Positions 1-7,180 of a DNA stretch of 50,511 bases are shown piece after piece. Source of the DNA: an uncultured delta proteobacterium (lineage in GTDB: Bacteria; Desulfobacterota; Desulfovibrionia; Desulfovibrionales; Desulfovibrionaceae); the NCBI GenBank assembly GCA_903843965.1, contig CAIMRY010000036.1:1-50511 (forward strand), written 5' to 3'. The notes under the pieces are model-generated. The model was given only the letters and a program-made list of their open reading frames with translations, did not search any database and was not told the origin of the DNA. Each line of letters starts with the position of its first letter. Position 1 is the first letter of the stretch. A program made the translations under genes and the position numbers.

Positions 1-147
1 AACGGCATCGCCACCATCGTCGTGGCCAAGTGGGAAGGCGCGCTCAACGTGGGCCAGATGCAGGCCGCCTTCTCCGGGGCCAATGAAATGGCCGAGGACT
101 CCCCGGAAGAGATCATGGACGGCAGCTCCAACGGAAACGGCAAATAG
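1..147 (+). CDS. C-terminal end of a dicarboxylate:cation symporter (DAACS family), partial
   Basis: The window opens inside this gene. The 48 visible residues, read in frame 1 to the TAG at 145-147, begin NGIATIVVAKWEGALN, which resembles the conserved last helix of DctA/GltP-type sodium or proton:dicarboxylate symporters. The tail after it is acidic and ends in a low-complexity SSNGNGK. Family members import fumarate, malate or succinate across the inner membrane. That fits the genes that follow (fumarate reductase and fumarase), so substrate supply for fumarate respiration or disproportionation is the likely role. Only the C-terminus can be seen, so substrate and cation are inferred from family and context. 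Confidence 0.6.
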   Translation, partial: NGIATIVVAKWEGALNVGQMQAAFSGANEMAEDSPEEIMDGSSNGNGK

Positions 148-164
148 CAACGAAGCAGAGAGAC

Positions 165-205
165 CATCCAGGCCCAGACCGCTCAAGTCTGTCTGGGCCT
201 GGATG
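165..205 (+). terminator. Perfect 15-bp hairpin between symporter and frdC
   Basis: Arms 165-179 and 191-205 are perfect inverted repeats (core CCAGGCCCAGAC / GTCTGGGCCTGG) with an 11-nt loop. No T-run follows, so this is not a classic intrinsic terminator. It may be a partial terminator or an mRNA-stabilising or processing hairpin that sets the symporter:frd transcript ratio. The structure is seen directly; its role is inferred. Confidence 0.6.
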
Positions 206-291
206 ACATGGCAAAGACACCATACCGCTTGGCACAAACCGCTTCGGCAACCCGCTGGGGCAGATTCCCCGAAATGGAGATGGAGGTTCAA

Positions 292-948
292 ATGTCCGTT
301 CCCTTGACCGCCAATCACAAAAGTCTGCAATGCCATCGCTGGGACGGCGTGCTGGACTGGGCGCAGATGCTCTCTGGCGCAGGCCTCATCACGTTCATGT
401 GGATGCACATGATCCTGGTGGCCAGCGTCGTCATCAGCCCCAGCGTCATGAACGCCATCGCCGGGTTCTTCGAGTCCACCGGCCTGGCCCAGGTTGGCGG
501 CCCGCTCATCTTCCTGCTCTTCCTTGCGCACTTCGTGCTCGCGGCGCGCAAGATACCCTTCCGCCTGGAGGGCCAGAAGACCATCTGGGAGCACGCCAAG
601 CTCTTGCACCACACCGACACCTGGCTCTGGGTGGTCCAGGTCGTCTCGGCCATGATCATCCTGGTCATGGGCGCCATCCACATGTGGGTGGTTTTGTCCG
701 ACCTGCCCATCACGGCGCTGAAAAGCGCGGCGCGCATCCAAAGCGGCGCCTGGATTTTCTTCTACCTGCTGCTTTTGCCTCTGGTGGAGCTGCATGTGGG
801 CATCGGGCTGTACCGCATCGCGGTGAAATGGGGCCTGGCCGGACGCAGCGACCGCAAGGGCCTGAAGCGCGGCGAGAACCTGCTCACCCTGATTTTCATC
901 ACGATCGGCGTGCTCACGCTGATCCGTTTCTGGTTCCTGAAGGGATAG
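292..948 (+). CDS. frdC: Fumarate reductase / succinate dehydrogenase cytochrome b subunit
   Basis: Membrane anchor of a menaquinol:fumarate reductase, 218 residues, with about five membrane spans. Candidate haem ligands are histidines in the helices MWMHMIL (His39), LAHFVLAARK, GAIHMWVV and LVELHVGIG, matching the four-His, two-haem pattern of the Wolinella-type (type B) enzyme. The start at 292 is chosen because GGAGG lies at 281-285; upstream in-frame ATGs lack a ribosome binding site. It is followed at 10 bp by frdA and then frdB, so it is the first gene of an frdCAB operon. In sulfate reducers this enzyme can run in either direction (fumarate reduction or succinate oxidation). Confidence 0.9.
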   Translation: MSVPLTANHKSLQCHRWDGVLDWAQMLSGAGLITFMWMHMILVASVVISPSVMNAIAGFFESTGLAQVGGPLIFLLFLAHFVLAARKIPFRLEGQKTIWEHAKLLHHTDTWLWVVQVVSAMIILVMGAIHMWVVLSDLPITALKSAARIQSGAWIFFYLLLLPLVELHVGIGLYRIAVKWGLAGRSDRKGLKRGENLLTLIFITIGVLTLIRFWFLKG

Positions 949-957
949 GTGAGAAAC

Positions 958-2805
958 ATGCAGACCATCTACACTGACGTACTCGTCATCGGCGCCGGCC
1001 TGGCCGGCGAACGCGCGGCCATCGAGGCCGCCCAGGCGGGCTTTTCCGCCATCTGCTTGAGCCTTGTGCCTGCGCGCAGGTCGCACTCCTCGGCCGCCAT
1101 GGGCGGCATGCAGGCGGCTCTGGGCAACTGCGACAAGGGCGCGGGCGACTGCCCGGACGTGCACTTCGCCGACACGGTGAAAGGCTCGGACTGGGGCTGC
1201 GACCAGGAAGTGGCCCGGCTCTTCGCCGACAATGCGCCCATCGAGATGCGCCAGCTGGCGCACTGGGGCGTGCCCTGGAACCGCGTGGTGCCCGGCAAGA
1301 GCATGTACTTCAAGGGCGGCAAGCAGTTCGAGAAAGAGGAAAAAGAGGAAAACCGCGGGCTCATCACCGCCCGCGACTTCGGCGGCACGGCCAAGTGGCG
1401 CACCTGCTACGTGTCCGACGGCACCGGGCACTCCGTGCTGTTCACCGTGGACAACGTCTGCGCCCAGCTGGGCGTGGAGGTGCATGACAAGACCGAGGCC
1501 GTGGCGCTGATCCAGGACGGGCAGACCTGCTTCGGCGCGGTTGCCCGCTGCCTGCGCACCGGCGAGCTGCGCGTGTACCTGGCCAGGGCCACGACCATCG
1601 CCACCGGCGGGTTCGGGCGCATCTACCCCTGCACCACCAACGCCGTCATCTGCGACGGCGGCGGCCACATTCCGGCCATCAACACCGGCGTGGTGCCCAT
1701 GGGCAACATGGAGGCCGTGCAGTTCCACCCGACAGGCATCGTGCCCACGGACATCCTGGTCACCGAAGGCTGCCGCGGCGACGGCGGCACCCTGCTCGAC
1801 GTCAACGAAGAACGCTTCATGAACATCTACGAGCCCGAGAAGCAGGAGCTGGCCAGCCGCGACGTGGTCAGCCGCTGGATGACCCACCACATCCGCCAGG
1901 GCAAGGGCGTGAAGTCCCCCTACGGCGAGCACCTCTGGCTCGACATCCGCCACCTGGGCGAGAAGCACATCACCGGCAAGCTGCGCGAGGTGTATGAGAT
2001 CTGCACGAGCTTCCTCGGCGTCGATCCCATCCACCAGCTCATCCCGGTGCGGCCCACGCACCACTACAGCATGGGCGGCGTGCGCACCAACAAGGACGGC
2101 GCGGCCTACGGCCTGAAGGGCCTGTTCAGCGTGGGCGAGGCCGCCTGCTGGGACATGCACGGCTTCAACCGCCTGGGCGGCAACTCGCTGGCCGAGACCG
2201 TGGTCGCGGGCGGCATCGTGGGCAAGAAGATCGCCGAGTTCCTGCAAGGGGCCGAGGTCACCTTCAACTCCGCCGTCATCGATGCCGAGGTCAAAAAGCA
2301 GCACGAGCGCATCGGCAACATCATCAGCTGCAAGGCCGGCACCGAGAACGTCTACAAGGTCAAGAAGGCCATGCAGGATGCCCTGCACAAGGGCGCGAAC
2401 ATCTTCCGCTCCGAGGCCGGCCTCACCGAATGTGTGGCGACCCTGCAAGAAACGCTTGAGCGTGCGCGCAAGGTGGGCCTCAAGAGCAACGGCAAGGGCG
2501 TCAACCCCGAGCTGTCCGCCGCGCTGAAGATCGAAGGCCAGGTCAAGATGGGCCTCATGGTGGCCTATGGCGCGCTGATGCGCACCGAGTCGCGCGGGAG
2601 CCACAACCGCGAAGACTTCACCGCCAGAAACGACCGCGACTGGCTGAAGCGCACCCTGGCCTACTGGAAGAGCGATGCCGACACCCTGCCGACCCTGAAC
2701 TACGAGGCGGCGACCAACATCTTCCACATTCCGCCGGGCGACCGCGGCTACGGCAAGAGCGAGATCATCAAGGCCGACGACGTAAAGACCACGGACAAGG
2801 GGTAG
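958..2805 (+). CDS. frdA: Fumarate reductase flavoprotein subunit
   Basis: Catalytic subunit, 615 residues, reducing fumarate to succinate on covalently bound FAD. The N-terminus has the dinucleotide-binding motif VIGAGLAGERAAIEA and the FAD-linking histidine region RSHSSAAMGG. Further on are the HPTG motif, GTLLDVNEERF, the SRDVVSRWM segment with the conserved active-site Arg, and RPTHHYSMGGVRTN. Length fits the Wolinella/Desulfovibrio FrdA group. An in-frame GTG lies at 949, but the ATG at 958 has a better-spaced AGGTGAG and is preferred. It lies 4 bp before frdB. Confidence 0.93.
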   Translation: MQTIYTDVLVIGAGLAGERAAIEAAQAGFSAICLSLVPARRSHSSAAMGGMQAALGNCDKGAGDCPDVHFADTVKGSDWGCDQEVARLFADNAPIEMRQLAHWGVPWNRVVPGKSMYFKGGKQFEKEEKEENRGLITARDFGGTAKWRTCYVSDGTGHSVLFTVDNVCAQLGVEVHDKTEAVALIQDGQTCFGAVARCLRTGELRVYLARATTIATGGFGRIYPCTTNAVICDGGGHIPAINTGVVPMGNMEAVQFHPTGIVPTDILVTEGCRGDGGTLLDVNEERFMNIYEPEKQELASRDVVSRWMTHHIRQGKGVKSPYGEHLWLDIRHLGEKHITGKLREVYEICTSFLGVDPIHQLIPVRPTHHYSMGGVRTNKDGAAYGLKGLFSVGEAACWDMHGFNRLGGNSLAETVVAGGIVGKKIAEFLQGAEVTFNSAVIDAEVKKQHERIGNIISCKAGTENVYKVKKAMQDALHKGANIFRSEAGLTECVATLQETLERARKVGLKSNGKGVNPELSAALKIEGQVKMGLMVAYGALMRTESRGSHNREDFTARNDRDWLKRTLAYWKSDADTLPTLNYEAATNIFHIPPGDRGYGKSEIIKADDVKTTDKG

Positions 2806-2809
2806 CATC

Positions 2810-3547
2810 ATGGCCAGATCACTGAAATTCAACATCTTCCGGTACAACCCGCAGGACCCGGAGTCCACCCCGCACATGGAGTCCTTTGTGCTGGAGGAAA
2901 CCGACTCCATGACCCTGTTCATTGTCCTGAACCGCATCCGCGAGGAGCAGGACCCGAGCCTCCAGTTCGACTTCTGCTGCCGGGCGGGCATCTGCGGCTC
3001 CTGCGGCATGGTCGTCAACGGGCGGCCTTCACTCGCCTGCCACACCAAGACCAAGGACCTGCCCGAGGAGATCACCCTGCTGCCCCTGCCGGTGTTCCAG
3101 CTGGTGGGCGACCTCTCGGTGGACACCGGCAGCTGGTTCCGCGAGCTGTACGACACGGTGGAGTCCTGGATCCACACCAAGAAGGCCTTTGACCCCACGG
3201 CGAAGGAAGAGCGCATGGAGAACGAGGTGGCCGAGGCCATCTACGAGCTGGACCGCTGCGTGGAATGCGGCTGCTGCGTGGCCGCCTGCGGAACGGCAAG
3301 GCTTCGTCCGGACTTCCTGGGCGCGGCGGGCCTGAACCGCGTGGGCCGCTTCCTGATCGACCCGCGCGATGAGCGCACCGAGCAGGACTACTACCAGATC
3401 ATCGGCAACGACATGGGCATTTTCGGCTGCATGGGCCTCTTGGCCTGCGAGGACGTGTGCCCCAAGCACATGCCCCTGCAGGACCAGCTGGGCTTCTTGC
3501 GCAAGAAGATGGGCATCACGGCGCTGAAGAGCTTCTTCACCAAGTAG
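2810..3547 (+). CDS. frdB: Fumarate reductase iron-sulfur subunit
   Basis: Electron-transfer subunit, 245 residues, linking the haem anchor to FrdA. An N-terminal plant-type [2Fe-2S] motif is visible (CCRAGICGSCGMVVNG with a later SLAC). Two further clusters follow: CVECGCCVAACG and CMGLLACEDVCP, the arrangement expected for one [4Fe-4S] and one [3Fe-4S] cluster. It begins 4 bp after frdA and ends 24 bp before the fumarase alpha gene, so all five genes probably share a transcript. Confidence 0.93.
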   Translation: MARSLKFNIFRYNPQDPESTPHMESFVLEETDSMTLFIVLNRIREEQDPSLQFDFCCRAGICGSCGMVVNGRPSLACHTKTKDLPEEITLLPLPVFQLVGDLSVDTGSWFRELYDTVESWIHTKKAFDPTAKEERMENEVAEAIYELDRCVECGCCVAACGTARLRPDFLGAAGLNRVGRFLIDPRDERTEQDYYQIIGNDMGIFGCMGLLACEDVCPKHMPLQDQLGFLRKKMGITALKSFFTK

Positions 3548-3571
3548 AACGCACAACAGGAAGGGAACGCC

Positions 3572-4408
3572 ATGAGAGAAATCAAGGCGGCGGACATCAC
3601 GGCGGCCGTGGCGCAGATGTGCATGAGCGCCAACACCAAGCTGCCGGCGGACGTGCGCAAGAAGTTCGAGGAAGGCCACAAGAACGAAACCACCGAGGCC
3701 GGCAAGGAGATCTTCCGCCAGCTCTTGGAGAACGCGGACCTGGCCTTTGAGACCAAACTGCCGCTGTGCCAGGACTGCGGTCTGGCCATCTTCTACGTGG
3801 AGCTGGGCGAGGACGTGTTCGTGCCCGGCGGCGTGAACAAGGCCATCACCGAGGGCATGGTGGCGGGCTACAAGGACGGCTTTTTGCGCAAGAGCAGCTG
3901 CGACCCGCTGACGCGCAAGAACACCGGCGACAACACCCCGGCCATCATCCACATCGACCTGGTGCCCGGAGACAAGCTCAAGATCAGCTACATGGCCAAG
4001 GGCGGCGGCTCGGAAAACATGAGCCGCGTGACCATGCTCAGCCCGTCCCAGGGCTGGGAGGGCATCAAGAAGTTCGTGGTGCAAAGGGTGGCCGAGGCCG
4101 GGCCCAACCCCTGCCCGCCCGTGATCCTGGGCATCGGCATCGGCGGCACCTTCGAGTACGCGCCCAAGATCGCCAAGCAGGCGCTGTTGCGCAAGCTCGA
4201 CGACGTGCACCCGGACCCCAAGGTGGCGGCCATGGAGGAGGAGCTCCTCACCGCCGTGAACAAGCTGGGCATCGGCCCCATGGGCCTGGGCGGGTCGTAC
4301 ACCTGCCTGGCCGTGAAGATCGCCCTGGCCCCCTGCCACATCGCCAGCCTGCCGCTGGCCGTGAACGTGCAGTGCCACAGCGCCCGGCATGAGGAGGTTG
4401 AATTCTGA
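3572..4408 (+). CDS. Fumarate hydratase class I, alpha subunit
   Basis: N-terminal half of the two-subunit, oxygen-sensitive [4Fe-4S] fumarase, 278 residues; with the beta subunit it interconverts fumarate and malate. LPLCQDCGLAIFY carries one conserved cluster cysteine and GGSENMSRVTMLSP is a family signature. The ATG follows GGAAGG with normal spacing. The stop TGA overlaps the beta-subunit ATG (TGATG at 4406-4410), giving translational coupling. Split alpha and beta fumarases are usual in anaerobes, where one-chain FumA is rare. The neighbours frdCAB provide or consume its fumarate. L-tartrate dehydratase is a related alternative, but this operon favours fumarase. Confidence 0.9.
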   Translation: MREIKAADITAAVAQMCMSANTKLPADVRKKFEEGHKNETTEAGKEIFRQLLENADLAFETKLPLCQDCGLAIFYVELGEDVFVPGGVNKAITEGMVAGYKDGFLRKSSCDPLTRKNTGDNTPAIIHIDLVPGDKLKISYMAKGGGSENMSRVTMLSPSQGWEGIKKFVVQRVAEAGPNPCPPVILGIGIGGTFEYAPKIAKQALLRKLDDVHPDPKVAAMEEELLTAVNKLGIGPMGLGGSYTCLAVKIALAPCHIASLPLAVNVQCHSARHEEVEF

Positions 4409-4953
4409 TGCCTACCTACACCCTGAACACCCCGCTGACCGATGCCGACATCGAGAAGCTGCGCGCTGGCGACGTGGTGCTGTTAAACGGCATCATCTAC
4501 TCCGGCCGCGACGCCGCGCACAAGAAGCTCATGGACCTGCTCGACGCGGGCAAGCCCCTGCCCTTTGAGCTCAAGGGCGCAAGCATCTACTACGTGGGGC
4601 CCTCTCCCGCGCCTCCGGGCCGTCCCATCGGCTCCGCCGGGCCCACCACCAGCTACCGCATGGACGCCTACGCCCCGCGCCTGCACGCGCTCGGCCTCAA
4701 GGCCAGCATCGGCAAGGGCAAGCGCAGCGACGAGGTGAAAAAGGCCATGCAGGAGCACAAGGCCGTGTACTTCGGCGCCACTGGCGGCGCGGGCGCGCTC
4801 TTAAGCAAGTGCATCACGGCGTCCAAGGTCATCGCCTTTGACGACCTGGGGCCCGAGGCCATCCGCGAGATGACGGTGAAGGACTTCCCCCTGCTCGTCA
4901 TCAACGACGCCTTTGGCGGGGAGCTGTACGCCAAGCCCAAGCTGGACGACTAG
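4408..4953 (+). CDS. Fumarate hydratase class I, beta subunit
   Basis: C-terminal half of the heterodimeric class I fumarase, 181 residues. The motif GPTTSYRMD and the segment YFGATGGAGALLSK are hallmarks of the beta domain, which supplies substrate-binding residues to the cluster in the alpha subunit. It starts inside the alpha stop codon, so the two are made in equal amounts. It is the last gene of the dicarboxylate block; 300 bp separate it from hdrC. Confidence 0.9.
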   Translation: MPTYTLNTPLTDADIEKLRAGDVVLLNGIIYSGRDAAHKKLMDLLDAGKPLPFELKGASIYYVGPSPAPPGRPIGSAGPTTSYRMDAYAPRLHALGLKASIGKGKRSDEVKKAMQEHKAVYFGATGGAGALLSKCITASKVIAFDDLGPEAIREMTVKDFPLLVINDAFGGELYAKPKLDD

Positions 4954-5253
4954 CAGGCCCGGCGGACAAGACATCGAACAAGCAATTGGCCGGGGGAGGC
5001 CACTGTGCGGCGCTACCGCAGCAGGCCCTTTCAAACCGCCCCCGAATGCCGCGCGCACCAGGCGGGCTGGGCTTCCGTCGCCCCGGATCGACGGAAAGCG
5101 CCAGCCCCCTCTGGCGGGCATAGCCACTTTCCCGCATACGCCCAGGGGCGCGGCCGGGGCCACAGCCCTGGCCCGCCCCCACAATGACACCCTTGCCTTG
5201 GCGGAACCTGTCTGCTAGTCCCGACCATGGGAGCCACTCCCCGGAGGCATGCC
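4954..5253 (+). other. Intergenic region before hdrC with a GC-rich hairpin
   Basis: No supported gene is present. A long imperfect stem spans 5145-5179 (GGGGC, GGCC and GGGC on one side; GCCC, GGCC and GCCCC on the other, loop CACA). It has no T-run and lies about 75 bp before hdrC. It may end the fumarase transcript or sit in the hdr leader. The hdrC ribosome site GGAGG is at 5243-5247. No clear -35/-10 pair was found by eye. Confidence 0.5.
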
Positions 5254-5955
5254 ATGCACATCCCCACGCCGCCCCTGGACCTTGAACACGCGCGCGACGC
5301 GAGCTTCCAGGCCGCCGTGGCCAGCGAAAGCGGCCAATGCCTCGCCTCCTGCTACCAGTGCGGCATGTGCACGGCAGGCTGCGCCTACACCCCGGACTAC
5401 GACGTTCCCGTGCACCAGGTCATGCGCCTGGTGCAGCTGGGGCTGCGCGAGCAGGTTTTGTCCTGCCGCGCCATCTGGCTGTGCGCCAGCTGCCAGGCCT
5501 GCACCACCCGCTGCCCCAACAACATCGACGTGGCCAGGGTCATGGACGTGCTGCGGCACATGGCCCGCCGCGCGGGCCACGCCCCGGAGGCAAACGTCAA
5601 GACCTTCGCCGACAGCTTTCTCGCCTCCGTGGCCCGGCATGGCCGGGTCTTCGAGGCCGGGCTGGCCGCCGTGTTCGCCATCAAGTCCGGCAGGCCCATG
5701 CAGGACGCCGGGCTCGGCCTGCCCATGCTCACGCGCGGGAAGCTGGCGCTCATCCCGCACGAGCCCACGGGCAACGGCAAGGCCGAGGTGGCCGCCATCT
5801 TCGCCCGCTTCAACCGCTTCGCGGATCAAGGGGCTGGCCGCCACTCCCACGACGACGTCCAGCGCAGCGGCACGCCCAAGGCCAGCGCCAACACCCCGAA
5901 GGCCCGCTCCGACACGGCGAAGGACAGCGCCCCCACGACGGAGGACGGCCAATGA
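5254..5955 (+). CDS. hdrC: Heterodisulfide reductase-like subunit C
   Basis: Iron-sulfur electron carrier of an HdrABC complex, 233 residues. Two [4Fe-4S] motifs are visible, CYQCGMCTAGC near residue 30 and CASCQACTTRCP near residue 78. The remainder is helical and passes electrons between HdrA and HdrB. GGAGG at 5243-5247 sets the start at 5254 rather than the in-frame ATG at 5227. The last 40 residues are a low-complexity Ser/Thr/Ala/Lys tail beyond the usual family end. The stop overlaps the hdrB start (ATGA). Gene order hdrC-hdrB-hdrA-flxD-C-B-A follows the Desulfovibrio Flx-Hdr clusters. Confidence 0.9.
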   Translation: MHIPTPPLDLEHARDASFQAAVASESGQCLASCYQCGMCTAGCAYTPDYDVPVHQVMRLVQLGLREQVLSCRAIWLCASCQACTTRCPNNIDVARVMDVLRHMARRAGHAPEANVKTFADSFLASVARHGRVFEAGLAAVFAIKSGRPMQDAGLGLPMLTRGKLALIPHEPTGNGKAEVAAIFARFNRFADQGAGRHSHDDVQRSGTPKASANTPKARSDTAKDSAPTTEDGQ

Positions 5956-7052
5956 GCGACGCCACAACAACAAATCTGACCCTGGCCTACTACCCCGGCT
6001 GCTCCCAGACCGGCACCGCAGCCGAGTACGACCGCTCCAGCCGGGCCTGCTGCGCGGCCCTGGGCGTTGGGCTTGTGGACGTGCCGGACTGGAGCTGCTG
6101 CGGGTCGACGCCCGCGCACACCGTGGACCACCACCTGGCCGGGGCCCTGGCCGCGCGCAACCTGATCCAGGCCGAGCTGACCGGGCACGACCGCGTGGCC
6201 ACGCCCTGCCCCAGCTGCCTGGCAGCCCTGCGCACCGCGAGCCATCACCTGGCCGAGGACAGCCATCCCAACGGCGCGGCGCAGAACAACGCCTCCCCTG
6301 GGGACGCCGACCCAAATTCCCGGACCAGGCCAAGTTTTCGCAGCCAGGTGGAGCGCCTGCTGGACCGGCCCGCGCCCCTGCGCTCCGTTGCCGTGTCCGT
6401 GCTCCAGGTGCTGGTGGAGGACGTGGGGGTCGAGGCCATCGCCGCCGCAGTGAAGCACCCGCTCACCGGCCTGCGCGTGGCCCCGTACTACGGCTGCATC
6501 ATGAACCGTCCGCCCGGGCTCATGGCCTTTGACGACCCGGAGAACCCCACGGCGCTGGACCGCGTGCTGACCGCCTGCGGGGCCACGGTGGTGGACTTCC
6601 CGTTCAAGACAGAGTGCTGCGGCGCGGCCTTTGCCATGCCCCGGCTGGACATCATGCAGCGGCTCTCCGCGCGGCTGCTGGACATGGCCGCCAGTTGCGG
6701 CGCGGACGCCATCGCGGTGGCCTGCCCGCTGTGCCAGATGAACCTGGACCTGCGGCGCGGGCAGGTGAACGCGTTTTCCCTTGGCCAGGGCGGAATCGGC
6801 CACGCCATGCCCGTGCCCTACTTCACCCAACTGCTCGGCCTGGCCCTGGGCCTGCCGGAGTCCGGGCTCGGCCTGGACAAGCTGGTGCTGGACCTGCGCC
6901 CGGCCTTGGCGGCGGCGGCGGAGCGGACCGCTGAAGCCCAAAAATTGAGCGCCCAGGCCGCCCAGGCACAAAAATCCGCCAAGGCCAACGGCAAGAACGG
7001 CACTGGGCACGGCCCCAAGCCCGGTTGCAAGGAGAACACCCCATGCGCATAG
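5952..7052 (+). CDS. hdrB: Heterodisulfide reductase-like subunit B
   Basis: Catalytic disulfide-reducing subunit, 366 residues, with two CCG domains that bind non-cubane [4Fe-4S] clusters. The first has YYPGCSQTG and DWSCCGSTPAHT; the second has APYYGCIMNRP, FKTECCGAAF and a later CPLCQMNLD. In sulfate reducers the likely partner is DsrC trisulfide or another thiol carrier rather than CoM-S-S-CoB; that is inference from the literature on Flx-Hdr. The C-terminus carries a 40-residue Ala/Gln/Lys/Gly tail of unusual composition. Its end overlaps the first copy of the repeated hdrA start. Confidence 0.9.
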   Translation: MSDATTTNLTLAYYPGCSQTGTAAEYDRSSRACCAALGVGLVDVPDWSCCGSTPAHTVDHHLAGALAARNLIQAELTGHDRVATPCPSCLAALRTASHHLAEDSHPNGAAQNNASPGDADPNSRTRPSFRSQVERLLDRPAPLRSVAVSVLQVLVEDVGVEAIAAAVKHPLTGLRVAPYYGCIMNRPPGLMAFDDPENPTALDRVLTACGATVVDFPFKTECCGAAFAMPRLDIMQRLSARLLDMAASCGADAIAVACPLCQMNLDLRRGQVNAFSLGQGGIGHAMPVPYFTQLLGLALGLPESGLGLDKLVLDLRPALAAAAERTAEAQKLSAQAAQAQKSAKANGKNGTGHGPKPGCKENTPCA

Positions 7053-7180
7053 GCGTCATGGTCTGCCATTGCGGCGACAACCACGAGGAGGCCCCGTGCG
7101 CATAGGCGTCATGGTCTGCCATTGCGGCGACAACCACGAGGAGGCCCCGTGCGCATAGGCGTCATGGTCTGCCATTGCGG
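7044..7180 (+). repeat. 53-bp tandem repeat reiterating the hdrA start region (2.6 copies)
   Basis: Two identical 53-bp units (7044-7096, 7097-7149) and a 31-bp partial third (7150-7180). Each unit holds the first codons of hdrA (RIGVMVCHCG), a stop for that frame, and the ribosome site GAGGAGG. This gives three starts: ATG 7043, GTG 7096 and GTG 7149. Because 53 is not a multiple of three, the first two yield only 20-residue peptides ending at TAG; only 7149 reads into hdrA. Confidence 0.95.

Noticed and set aside
230-245. Sigma-54-like TGGCAC upstream of frdC
   Set aside because: The GC of the -12 element is 2 bp too close (GG-N8-GC rather than GG-N10-GC), so it does not fit.
3029-4390. 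Long minus-strand frame opposite frdB and fumarase
   Set aside because: Its residues (many H, A, V, G and Q) are what antisense of GC-rich coding DNA gives; the plus-strand genes carry real motifs.
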